DNA of 6,531 bases from JAIYDJ01 sp031398695 (GCA_031398695.1 JANNNU010000205.1:1-6531), one strand, 5' to 3'. Shown: positions 1 to 5,790, counted from the first letter of the stretch. Notes: generated by a model from the letters alone, not told the origin. Program-made: numbers and translations.

Positions 1-579
1 CCGGTCGCCTGTTCTGTGTCCGCACTTCTGGACGCGGCGTTGCTGCGCGACACCTTCCGCGCGGTGCACCCGGATGCGACCGCCGTGCCCGGCCTGACGT
101 GGACGCCGGGGCGGCCCTGGCTGGTGATGCGCGACGGCGAGACGCAAGGCCGGATCGATTATGTCTATGCCGCTAGCGCGACTGCCGTCGACTCGGTCCT
201 GCTGGGCGAGCCGGACAATCCGGCCGTGGCGCTGTCGGTCACGCCGTGGCCATCGGACCATCGCGCCGTGCTGTACACGCTTGACGTTGTGCTGGTCGAA
301 GCGCCGGCCCTGATCGGTGTCGCGACGCGCCCGGTCGTCGAAAGCGACAGTTTTGTGATCCGGGCGCACGTACCGGGCGGCGGGCCGTGGACGGTCGTGG
401 TCTTCAAGGCCGGGACCGACTGGGTCGAAGAGGGTCTGACCGAGATCACCGATGTCGATCTGGCGGACCGGCCCACGGTCCGGCTTTCGACCATCGGGCT
501 CGACCCGCGGGCCTATGATGCCGTGTTGCTGCAACCGAGCGGCGAAGAGGCGGTCGAGGTGGCCCGGCACCGCTTTTAG
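1..579 (+). CDS. Endonuclease/exonuclease/phosphatase (EEP) family protein, C-terminal part, 5' end outside window
   Basis: The frame is open from base 1, so the gene starts upstream; the GTG at 16 is probably internal. EEP enzymes are metal-dependent phosphodiesterases or nucleases acting on nucleic acids or phospho-substrates; the substrate here is unknown. Visible end-of-domain landmarks are an RIDYVY strand (151-168) and SDHRAV (253-270), whose Asp-His pair is the usual C-terminal catalytic signature of the fold. After it, about residues 95-190 of the visible part form a beta-rich segment (VIRAHVPGGGPW ... YDAVLL) resembling a small beta-sandwich domain appended to the catalytic core. The frame ends at TAG 577-579, but it continues in register without a gap into the next entry, so this is probably a prematurely stopped gene rather than a natural C-terminus. 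The EEP family call is confident; exact function is not. Confidence 0.8.
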   Translation, partial: PVACSVSALLDAALLRDTFRAVHPDATAVPGLTWTPGRPWLVMRDGETQGRIDYVYAASATAVDSVLLGEPDNPAVALSVTPWPSDHRAVLYTLDVVLVEAPALIGVATRPVVESDSFVIRAHVPGGGPWTVVVFKAGTDWVEEGLTEITDVDLADRPTVRLSTIGLDPRAYDAVLLQPSGEEAVEVARHRF

Positions 580-891
580 ATGATCCCGGCGGATCGGCGC
601 GCCGCCATCGGGCTGAGCGCCCCGGCGCTGCCCGGTGGCGATCTGTCGGTGCGGTTTTCGGGGGTGCCTGGGTTCAAGCTCGATTGGGTCGGGATCTACC
701 TGGCGGGCGCGGTATCGGTCTACGACTACATCGGGCTCGCCTACACCGGCGCGCGTCACGAGGGCGACCTGCGATTTCCCGGCGAGGAGTTGTACCTGCC
801 GAGAGAGCCGGACGACTACGAGGTGCGCCTGATGCTGGATGACGCCTATCAGATTCAGGCGATAGGCACGTTCATCGTTGCCGCCCGGTGA
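580..891 (+). CDS. Beta-sandwich C-terminal domain, likely the cut-off end of the preceding EEP gene
   Basis: This is an open stretch of 103 codons whose first ATG touches the preceding TAG (TAGATG) and lies in the same reading frame. I see no convincing Shine-Dalgarno; the nearest GAGG is about 20 bases upstream. The protein has no signal peptide or membrane segment. Residues about 22-101 look like one beta-sandwich domain: SVRFSGVPGF, then DWVGIYLAG, a YTGARHEGD turn, YEVRLMLDD, and a final FIV strand. Its layout parallels the segment just before the TAG (VIRAHVPGGG ... VVVFKAG ... YDAVLL ... F), suggesting two tandem copies of one accessory domain in a single ancestral polypeptide. I therefore read it as the tail of the EEP protein, made only by readthrough or reinitiation, or not at all. 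A genuine separate small gene is possible but less likely. Confidence 0.55.
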   Translation: MIPADRRAAIGLSAPALPGGDLSVRFSGVPGFKLDWVGIYLAGAVSVYDYIGLAYTGARHEGDLRFPGEELYLPREPDDYEVRLMLDDAYQIQAIGTFIVAAR

Positions 892-1194
892 TCGCGCCGG
901 TGGGTGCGTCGGCTGTTCTGAACGGCGACACCGTTAGGGAAAAGATTTGATGCCCGTTTCAGTATCATCCGCCCTGTTGTCCTGGTCGCACGGCACAGCG
1001 CCGTCGCCGGGCCTTGGTCTTTGCCGCCTCGCATGCCACTCTACCTGCAAAGGATGGGCCATGGGCAGTTACATCATTTCCTGCAGCGGCACCGGCGCGT
1101 CAACTCGGGGCGCTGCGCCAGTGCGGCGCGCGGTCGCCTTGCCGCACGAGGGGCGCGGGATGTCGGGGGTGACGGGCGCTGGGCGGGTGGCGCG
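892..1194. other. 303-base spacer between the EEP gene and the acetyltransferase, no confident gene
   Basis: Little here is convincing. Two short perfect dyads are visible: AACGG-CGACA-CCGTT at 921-935, about 30 bases after the EEP stop, and ACGGC-ACAGC-GCCGT at 990-1004. Neither is followed by a T run, so neither is a standard terminator. I find no good pair of -35/-10 boxes on the plus strand. The right half holds the doubtful small ORF described separately at 1061-1198. An upstream extension of the acetyltransferase frame to a TTG at 1021 exists but is Arg/His-rich and unlike coding sequence of that family. Confidence 0.5.
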
Positions 1195-1198
1195 GTGA
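1061..1198 (+). CDS. Doubtful small ORF (45 aa), possibly coupled to the acetyltransferase
   Basis: I do not recognise this protein (starts MGSYIISCSGTGAS, ends in a basic Arg/Gly/Ala-rich stretch). For it: AAAGGA at 1049-1054 lies 6 bases before the ATG, a good ribosome binding site, and its TGA (1196-1198) overlaps the GTG of the acetyltransferase as GTGA, a typical translational coupling arrangement. Against it: the second half is low-complexity Gly/Arg/Ala, as expected of chance open frames in GC-rich DNA, and no domain, signal peptide or membrane segment is visible. It could be a leader peptide, a remnant of a decayed gene, or noise. Confidence 0.25.
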   Translation: MGSYIISCSGTGASTRGAAPVRRAVALPHEGRGMSGVTGAGRVAR

Positions 1199-1647
1199 TT
1201 TATCGCGCGGCGGAACGGGCGGATGTGCCGGTGTTGCAGGCGATGCTGGCCGATCTGGCGCGCCATGAAGGCGGCGGTCCCGTCGGGTCGGTCGAGGCTC
1301 TGGCCGAGCACGGCTTTGGCGCGCGCGTCCTGTTTTCCGCCGTGCTGGCGGTGGATACGGAGCCGCGCGGCATGGCAATCTATTACCCCGACTTTTCGAC
1401 GCACCGCGGCCAGCCGGGCGTTTACGTGCAGGATCTTTATGTCGACCGCGCTGCACGCGGCGGCGGGGTGGGGCGCGGGTTGCTGGCCGCCGTCATGCAC
1501 GCGCAGGACTGGGGTGCGCGGTATCTGACACTGGGCGTCAGCCCCGACAACGGTATCGCGCTCGGCTTCTATGCCCGGATTGGGTTTCGGACGAGGGGCT
1601 ACCGGTTCATGATCCTTGACGGAGAAAAACTGGAGGTGCTGCGATGA
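1195..1647 (+). CDS. GNAT family N-acetyltransferase (150 aa)
   Basis: The protein transfers an acetyl group from acetyl-CoA to an amine; the acceptor cannot be read from the sequence. The GNAT fold is covered end to end: beta-1/alpha-1 start IYRAAERADVPVLQAML (residues 2-18), central strand VYVQDLYV (76-83), the acetyl-CoA pyrophosphate loop RGGGVGRG (88-95) and the C-terminal NGIALGFYARIGFR segment (119-132). The VYVQDLYV/RG-x-G-x-G combination and the YYPDF strand before it recall diamine/spermidine acetyltransferase-like members, but this is only a resemblance. The GTG at 1195 is preferred because it starts exactly at the family's first strand and gives the usual ~150 aa length; its ribosome binding site is weak (GGGTGG), and the 4-base overlap with the small upstream ORF may help initiation. 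It is a cytosolic enzyme and appears to be transcribed alone. Confidence 0.88.
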   Translation: MIYRAAERADVPVLQAMLADLARHEGGGPVGSVEALAEHGFGARVLFSAVLAVDTEPRGMAIYYPDFSTHRGQPGVYVQDLYVDRAARGGGVGRGLLAAVMHAQDWGARYLTLGVSPDNGIALGFYARIGFRTRGYRFMILDGEKLEVLR

Positions 1648-1685
1648 AATGTTTTTTCAACGCCACTGGGAGCGCGCCTCACTGA
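1644..1685 (+). other. Thirteen-codon ORF overlapping the acetyltransferase stop (ATGA)
   Basis: An ATG at 1644 overlaps the acetyltransferase TGA as ATGA and sits 7 bases after a strong GGAGG (1632-1636). It encodes only 13 residues (MKCFFNATGSAPH) before a stop. The ribosome binding site lies inside codons of the acetyltransferase and may be coincidental. It may mark the beginning of a former downstream gene of the same operon that has been truncated, or it may be nothing. A second ATG at 1649 opens a 71-codon frame to 1864, but its spacing from GGAGG is poor and its composition looks random. Confidence 0.2.
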
Positions 1686-1777
1686 GCGTTCTGAAGATCA
1701 TCTCGCGCACAGCGGCCCTACCGAAACAGACCGCTTGGAGGCATGGCTTGCTGCGCAGCAGGGCTGCAGCGAGGCTC

Positions 1778-1817
1778 GGGGACGCGCGGTGGGCATGCCT
1801 CGGCCAGCGCCGTCCCC
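1778..1817. terminator. Long dyad in the convergent spacer, possible bidirectional terminator
   Basis: GGGGACG (1778-1784) pairs with CGTCCCC (1811-1817). The stem can be lengthened inward by CGC/GCG with one bulged base, and a GGCATGCC palindrome sits at the tip. It lies between the convergent acetyltransferase and dadA genes. Read on the plus strand it is followed by only TTT, and on the minus strand by no T run, so it is a weak candidate by standard terminator rules. Its position is the main argument. Confidence 0.35.
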
Positions 1818-1853
1818 TTTCGGTCGGCATCGCTGCACCATCGTGCGCGGTCT

Positions 1854-3152
1854 TCAGGCGGTAGCAGGCGCCAAGGACGCGGCCGACACCGCGCGGCCCC
1901 GCTGATAACGTGCGTAACCCAAATCGGCCGTGTCGATCTCGGTCGCTCGGCCCGAGATCATGTCGGCCAAAACGCGGCCCGATCCGGCGGCCATCGTCCA
2001 GCCAAGCGTGCCGTGGCCGGTGTTCAGGAAAAGATTCGACACGGGCGAGCGGCCCAGGATCGGCGTGCCGTCCGGAGTCATCGGGCGCAGTCCGCTCCAG
2101 AACGTCGCGCGGGACTGGTCCCCTGCCCCGCCGAATAGATCCTCGACCGAATGTTGCAGCGTGGCCTTGCGGCGATCGTGCAACGTGGTGTTGAAGCCAG
2201 CGATTTCGGCCATGCCGCCAACCCGGATGCGGTCGCCCAGACGGGTGATGGCAATCTTGAAGGTTTCGTCCATCACGGTGCTGACCGGGGCGCGCTCGGC
2301 GTCGATGATCGGGACGGTGATCGAATAGCCCTTGACCGGATAGACCGGCAGACGCATGCCAAACGGCCGGGCGAGGAACGGCGAGTAACTGCCCAACGCC
2401 AGCACGAAACTGTCGGCGGTCAGGCGGCCCGCGCTGGTGTACACGGCGGCGATCCGGTCGCCCACCTGTTCCAGCCGATCGATGGTCACACCGTAGCGGA
2501 AAGTGACGCCCGCCGCCTGGGCCATCTCGGCCAGCCGGTTGGTGAACTTGAAGCAGTCGCCGGTCTCGTCGCCCGGCAGCCGCAGCCCGCCCGCGATCTT
2601 GGCACGGTTCGGCGCAAGGCCAGGCTCTGCGGCGACGCACTGTTCGGGATCAAGCACCTCGAACGCCACGCCGTCGGCCTTGAGCACCTTGATGTCCTTG
2701 TAGGCCGCATCCACCTGCTTTTGCGTGCGGAACAGCTGCAAGGTGCCTTGCGTCCGCTCGTCATAGTGGATGCCCGTGCTGGCACGCAGGTCGCGCAGCA
2801 CATCGCGCGAGTATTCCGCCAGCCGCACCATGCGGCTTTTGTTCACAGCATAGGCGCTGCTGGTGCAATTCATCAGCATCCGCGCCACCCATTCGATCTT
2901 TGCAAGGTCGGGGCGCGCGTCGATGATCAACGGGGCGTGATGCATGAAAAGCCATTTCAACGCCTTGGCCGGGATGCCCGGTGCCGCCCAGGGCGAGGCA
3001 TAGCCCGGGCTGATCTCGCCCGAGTTCGCAAAGCTGGTCTCCAGCGCCGGTCCGGGTTGACGGTCAATCACCGTCACCTCGTGCCCCGCCTGCGCCAGAT
3101 ACCAGGCCGAGGTGACACCGATGACACCAGCTCCGAGAATGATGACGCGCAT
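1854..3152 (-). CDS. dadA: D-amino acid dehydrogenase (DadA), FAD-dependent
   Basis: DadA oxidatively deaminates D-amino acids, chiefly D-alanine made from L-alanine by racemase, to 2-oxo acids. It passes electrons to the respiratory chain and is peripherally bound at the inner membrane. The 432-residue product has the length of E. coli DadA and matches it along the whole chain as I remember that sequence. The FAD dinucleotide-binding motif is GAGVIG (residues 7-12) with VID at 28-30 ending the second strand. It is followed by the family segments ETSFANSGEISPGYASPW and RMVRLAEYSRD, then GGLRLPGDETGD, PVYPVKGYS, ETFKIAITR, GLRPMTPDGTPILGR and NTGHGTLGWTMAAGSG near the C-terminus. The ATG at 3152 is chosen because AGGAG lies 6 bases upstream and MRVIILGAG is the normal family start; an in-frame extension to 3254 lacks family similarity. 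No racemase gene or Lrp-type regulator gene is next to it in this window. A separate transcription unit is likely, given the hairpin and promoter region upstream. Confidence 0.97.
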   Translation of the reverse strand: MRVIILGAGVIGVTSAWYLAQAGHEVTVIDRQPGPALETSFANSGEISPGYASPWAAPGIPAKALKWLFMHHAPLIIDARPDLAKIEWVARMLMNCTSSAYAVNKSRMVRLAEYSRDVLRDLRASTGIHYDERTQGTLQLFRTQKQVDAAYKDIKVLKADGVAFEVLDPEQCVAAEPGLAPNRAKIAGGLRLPGDETGDCFKFTNRLAEMAQAAGVTFRYGVTIDRLEQVGDRIAAVYTSAGRLTADSFVLALGSYSPFLARPFGMRLPVYPVKGYSITVPIIDAERAPVSTVMDETFKIAITRLGDRIRVGGMAEIAGFNTTLHDRRKATLQHSVEDLFGGAGDQSRATFWSGLRPMTPDGTPILGRSPVSNLFLNTGHGTLGWTMAAGSGRVLADMISGRATEIDTADLGYARYQRGRAVSAASLAPATA

Positions 3153-3158
3153 GGGGGG

Positions 3159-3163
3159 CTCCT
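3159..3163 (-). promoter_or_regulatory. Ribosome binding site of dadA
   Basis: AGGAG on the minus strand, separated by six C residues from the ATG at 3152. It fixes the start at MRVIILGAG and rules against the longer in-frame reading that begins 34 codons earlier. Confidence 0.75.
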
Positions 3164-3231
3164 GTTCTGCGGGATCAGAATACGGGGAACCGAGTGAAAG
3201 GTGCTGGTGAAGTTCGGCCGCGCCGGGCCAG

Positions 3232-3261
3232 TTCATGCAAGTTTCTTGCGCCAAATGGCAA
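3232..3261 (-). promoter_or_regulatory. Candidate dadA promoter with two abutting dyads
   Basis: On the minus strand TTGCCA (3261-3256) and CATGAA (3237-3232) could be -35 and -10 boxes with an 18-base spacer, leaving a leader of about 70-75 bases before dadA. The -10 match is only 3 of 6, so the promoter call is tentative. Two perfect inverted repeats lie exactly here and abut each other: GCAAG-TTT-CTTGC (3237-3249) and GCCA-AA-TGGC (3250-3259), plus-strand reading. The first fills the spacer between the proposed boxes, where a bound regulator would control transcription. dadA is controlled by Lrp/AsnC-family proteins in other bacteria, but I cannot match these dyads to that consensus with confidence. 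Confidence 0.35.
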
Positions 3262-3303
3262 ATCGGACGCAGAACTGCCGGTTTATCAACAAATGGGCAG
3301 GAT

Positions 3304-3331
3304 AAAAACCTTCTCGCTTAGTCTGCGGGAA
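3304..3331 (-). terminator. Probable intrinsic terminator of the glycosyltransferase operon
   Basis: On the minus strand TTCCCGC, a 7-base loop and GCGAGAA form a 7-bp stem with one internal C/A mismatch, followed by GG and five T residues. The stop codon of the third glycosyltransferase lies in the loop. Stem, loop and T run are in the right order for a rho-independent terminator, but the stem is short and imperfect. Confidence 0.45.
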
Positions 3332-4154
3332 AGCCGAACTGTGCAATCAGCCGCGCGAGGGCGCGATCGTTTCCGTCCTGCGCTGTGTTGGCGGCCTGCA
3401 ACCGCGTGGTCTGGCTGCCAGGCCATTCCAGCACCCGGTGGTCGAGGCCCAGACACACCGGTTTGCTGCCGCAGCGCCGGTGCATGAAGTAAAGCCAAAG
3501 ATCGTCAGACGTCGGTGCCAGTGACTGAAACAGCGCCACGTCGGCCACGTCCGGGTGCAGGATCGCCGGATCATACAGCACCCCGTGCACGCCCGTGGGC
3601 AGGATCAGCGGTCCGGACGCCTGCCCGGTCACCTTGCGCCATTGGCGATAGGGCGCGGGCGTGCCGTCCGCCTGCACCGCTATGCGTCGGCCGCGATGGC
3701 AGATCACCGGCGCGCCCAGCGTCTGATAGGCCGAGACGAGCTCCGCCAGCCAGGTGTGCCAATAATACACGTCGTCATCCGCCGTCACGATCAGACTGTC
3801 GGGAAAGGCCGCCAGCGCCGGGATGATCTTCTTGTAACTGCGCAGATCCGCGCACCCGCGCACTTGCAGCCCCTGGGCGGTCAGGGCGGTCACCTCGGGC
3901 GGCAATAGGGGAATGTCGTCATGCGCGAGCCACAGCACCACCGCATCGGGCCGGACGGTCTGGCGCAGCAGCCCGGTCAGCGTCAAGGCCAGCACATCGA
4001 AGCGCGCCGGATAGCTGGTCAACGATACGATCAAGCGGCGGTTCAGCCCATGGGGGCGGTGCGTTGCGGGGCGGCGAGCGATTTCGGCCGTGGCGCGGCG
4101 CGCGCGCCACTGCAGCTTGGCCCGGCGAAACGCCTGCGCCAGAGGGCGGATCAC
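3318..4154 (-). CDS. Glycosyltransferase, GT-A-like with DDD motif (third gene of operon)
   Basis: Predicted nucleotide-sugar-dependent transferase of 278 residues. A very basic N-terminal leader (residues about 10-40, rich in Arg) precedes the first strand RRLIVSLTSYPARF (39-52). Then come LLRQTVRPDAVVLWLA, the conserved-looking DLRSYKKIIPAL (103-114) and TADDDVYY (124-131), whose acidic triplet (126-128) is the expected divalent-metal and sugar-nucleotide site. A late DDLWLYFMHRRCG segment may hold the acceptor side. No membrane span is evident; the basic leader may favour contact with the inner membrane. The start is taken as GTG 4154 because GAGG (4162-4165) lies 7 bases upstream and GTG overlaps the TGA of the preceding gene as GTGA; an in-frame ATG at 4175 is the alternative. 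Donor, acceptor and final glycan are unknown. The transferase call is firm, the exact CAZy family is not. Confidence 0.85.
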   Translation of the reverse strand: MIRPLAQAFRRAKLQWRARRATAEIARRPATHRPHGLNRRLIVSLTSYPARFDVLALTLTGLLRQTVRPDAVVLWLAHDDIPLLPPEVTALTAQGLQVRGCADLRSYKKIIPALAAFPDSLIVTADDDVYYWHTWLAELVSAYQTLGAPVICHRGRRIAVQADGTPAPYRQWRKVTGQASGPLILPTGVHGVLYDPAILHPDVADVALFQSLAPTSDDLWLYFMHRRCGSKPVCLGLDHRVLEWPGSQTTRLQAANTAQDGNDRALARLIAQFGFPAD

Positions 4155-4936
4155 CGCCACGCCTCGACCAGCCATGGCGCGGGGCCGATGCGGCGATACC
4201 ACTTGCCGCCCCGGCCTGCCAGAACGTCCGACATTTTCGGATTGCCCGCGAACACTACGATGCGCGCGCCGGGCGGCACGACCGGATCGGACAGGTAGCT
4301 GTGCAGATAGGGCGGCACGCACTGATTCTTGAAACTGACGCACCAGTCGCGCGGCCAATACGAAAGCTCGCCGGCCTCGTGCAAGGCATGGCTTTGAAAC
4401 TGCTGCGAGATCTTGAACCTGGCCTGCGCCGCCTTGGGGTCGGCCACAAAGCGGCGCAGCACATGGTCGTGCGCACCCGCCTGAAACCGGAACACCGAAC
4501 TGTTGCCGACCATTTCGAGAAACCGGTGCCGCGCCGGATCGGTCAGCGCCCGCACGCGATGTGGGCGGAACAGGTCCATGTCGCGGATCATCGGCACCGC
4601 ACCCGGATGGGCAAAGAACGGATCGAGTCCGCCCACGATGACAAGATCGAGGTCCAGAAACAGCGTCTGTCCGGTCAGATCCGCCAGCGGGTTCGAAAAC
4701 AGCGTCAGCTTGCGCCAGCGCAAGTCCTCTTTGCCGTCCGGCAGGGCCAGGACCGGGATCGGGCGTATTTCGATGCCGGGATCGAGCCCTTGGCCGTCAT
4801 CGGTAAAGCAGACAAAGCGGTGCGGTCGCGACAGGTGGCGCGTGACTCCATGAAACAGCGCGTTGACATAGTATGGGCCATAAAGGCTGCCCCATTTCAT
4901 GCAGACCACGTTGACCGGACCGTCAGCCGCCGTCAT
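4151..4936 (-). CDS. Glycosyltransferase-like protein with DLD motif (second gene of operon)
   Basis: A 261-residue cytosolic protein that opens with VNVVCMKWGSLYGPYYVN (residues 8-25) and PHRFVCFTDD (38-47). Next are DLRWRKLTLF and TLFLDLDLVIVGGLDPFF (91-108). This order (start strand, FTDD, then D-x-D at 95-97 followed by a hydrophobic strand and a GLDPFF turn) is that of GT-A nucleotide-sugar transferases of the glycogenin/GT8-like sort, though I cannot place it in a family with certainty. The C-terminal third has Trp/Tyr-rich segments (SYWPRDWCVSFK) that could bind an acceptor. ATG 4936 is the start because it overlaps the upstream gene's TGA as ATGA and begins just before the first strand. 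The frame stays open upstream to 5851, but that part is an out-of-frame shadow of the preceding gene. The stop overlaps the next gene as GTGA. Confidence 0.85.
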   Translation of the reverse strand: MTAADGPVNVVCMKWGSLYGPYYVNALFHGVTRHLSRPHRFVCFTDDGQGLDPGIEIRPIPVLALPDGKEDLRWRKLTLFSNPLADLTGQTLFLDLDLVIVGGLDPFFAHPGAVPMIRDMDLFRPHRVRALTDPARHRFLEMVGNSSVFRFQAGAHDHVLRRFVADPKAAQARFKISQQFQSHALHEAGELSYWPRDWCVSFKNQCVPPYLHSYLSDPVVPPGARIVVFAGNPKMSDVLAGRGGKWYRRIGPAPWLVEAWR

Positions 4937-5736
4937 GCGCCGAACTCTGCCTGGCCGCGGCGGATCTGCTGGCCGAGGAAGGACGTTTCGGGAATGACGC
5001 CGCCGAAGTCGCGCGCGAGCACCTTGTTGACGTTGCTGGCGCTCAGATGCACCCCGCACGTAGTGGCCGGAAAGCTGGCGTCGGTCAGGTGATCGGGCAA
5101 CACGAAGCGGCGGCAGTCGCGGGGGGTGATCGGGTAGAACGTCTCCATAGGCAGGGCGGCTGCCATGCCGCCATGCCGTATCAGGGCGGCTGTCAGCGCG
5201 CGCGGCCCGGTGCTGCCCCATGGCCACTGCGCGATCGGCACCCCGCGCCCAAGCGTGCGTATCCAATATTTCATACGCCGCAGGCCGGTGATGTGTGGGG
5301 CAACGCCGCGTGTTTGCGGGGTCAGGGTCATCAGGTCGTGCAGTTCGGGCGATCCTTTGGGCAGCCGCAGCACGGCGCAATTGACCCGCGTGTGTGTCTC
5401 GAACGCGTAGATGCGATCGGTGTCGTAGGCAAGCTGGCGCAACGCGATGATGTCGAGATCGACCCAGGTGTGATCGGTGCGTTGCATCAGCGCATAGCGA
5501 AAGAAGTTCGAATGCAGCGAGGGGCTTTGCTCGCGCGCGTACATCGATATGGCGGTTGCTGGGTAGACCTCGTTGGCATCCCGCGCCTCGACACCCTTCG
5601 GCAGGTTCGGCAGGGGGGCATAGCTGTAGACGATCAGCGGGTTTCCGACCCGCAGGAACGACCATGCACTGGCCAGTTCGATCGGACCCAGCCGCGGTCC
5701 GACCCAAAGCGTCGCAAGGGTGTTCGGGTTTGGCAT
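4933..5736 (-). CDS. Glycosyltransferase with DxD motif, sugar-binding type (first gene of operon)
   Basis: A 267-residue protein with NTLATLWVGPRLGPIELASA near the N-terminus, then NPLIVYSYAPL (32-42). The pattern NFFRYALMQRTDHTWVDLDIIALRQL (77-102) follows. The FRYxLM...W-x-DLDIIAL arrangement is the hallmark of the DXD-containing glycosyltransferase sugar-binding region seen in alpha-1,4-galactosyltransferase/OCH1-like enzymes, with the metal-binding D-x-D at 93-95. The C-terminal half (PITPRDCRRF, CGVHLSASN) is less diagnostic; a late His-containing GVHL strand also fits that superfamily. The start at ATG 5736 has a weak GGAA upstream; an alternative TTG at 5790 would add 18 basic residues, but that TTG is also the beginning of the TTGACA box proposed as the operon promoter. 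It leads the three-gene cluster and ends in an ATGA overlap. Sugar donor and acceptor are unknown. Confidence 0.85.
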   Translation of the reverse strand: MPNPNTLATLWVGPRLGPIELASAWSFLRVGNPLIVYSYAPLPNLPKGVEARDANEVYPATAISMYAREQSPSLHSNFFRYALMQRTDHTWVDLDIIALRQLAYDTDRIYAFETHTRVNCAVLRLPKGSPELHDLMTLTPQTRGVAPHITGLRRMKYWIRTLGRGVPIAQWPWGSTGPRALTAALIRHGGMAAALPMETFYPITPRDCRRFVLPDHLTDASFPATTCGVHLSASNVNKVLARDFGGVIPETSFLGQQIRRGQAEFGA

Positions 5737-5761
5737 CGGGTTTCCGTGACGGGCTCGGCGG

Positions 5762-5790
5762 TTTTTGCGAGCCGGGGCAGACAATGTCAA
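5762..5790 (-). promoter_or_regulatory. Candidate sigma-70-type promoter of the glycosyltransferase operon
   Basis: On the minus strand a perfect -35 consensus TTGACA (5790-5785) is followed after 17 bases by CAAAAA (5767-5762), a 3-of-6 match to the -10 consensus. Strong -35 with weak -10 boxes are common in GC-rich alphaproteobacteria. It lies just beyond the hairpin that follows pnp and would start a transcript about 20 bases before the first glycosyltransferase ATG at 5736. Confidence 0.4.

Noticed and set aside
921..935. A terminator after the EEP gene (AACGG-CGACA-CCGTT)
   Set aside because: The stem is only 5 bp and is followed by an A/G-rich stretch rather than T residues.
1657..2640. 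A minus-strand open frame of 327 codons overlapping dadA and the spacer
   Set aside because: It reads dadA in another frame; the sequence is Arg/Gly/Pro-rich without family features.
2151..3197. A plus-strand open frame of 348 codons antisense to dadA
   Set aside because: dadA on the minus strand is unmistakable. The antisense frame is His/Gly/Arg-rich with no recognisable domain, a common by-product of strong GC bias at third codon positions.
3230..3260. A possible sigma-54 promoter upstream of dadA (TTGGCGC ... TTGCAT)
   Set aside because: The GG and GC dinucleotides are 12 bases apart instead of the required 10, so it does not fit the -24/-12 spacing.
4064..5092. A plus-strand open frame of 342 codons opposite the glycosyltransferases
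   Set aside because: It is a complement of well-supported coding sequence, with no domain or start signal.
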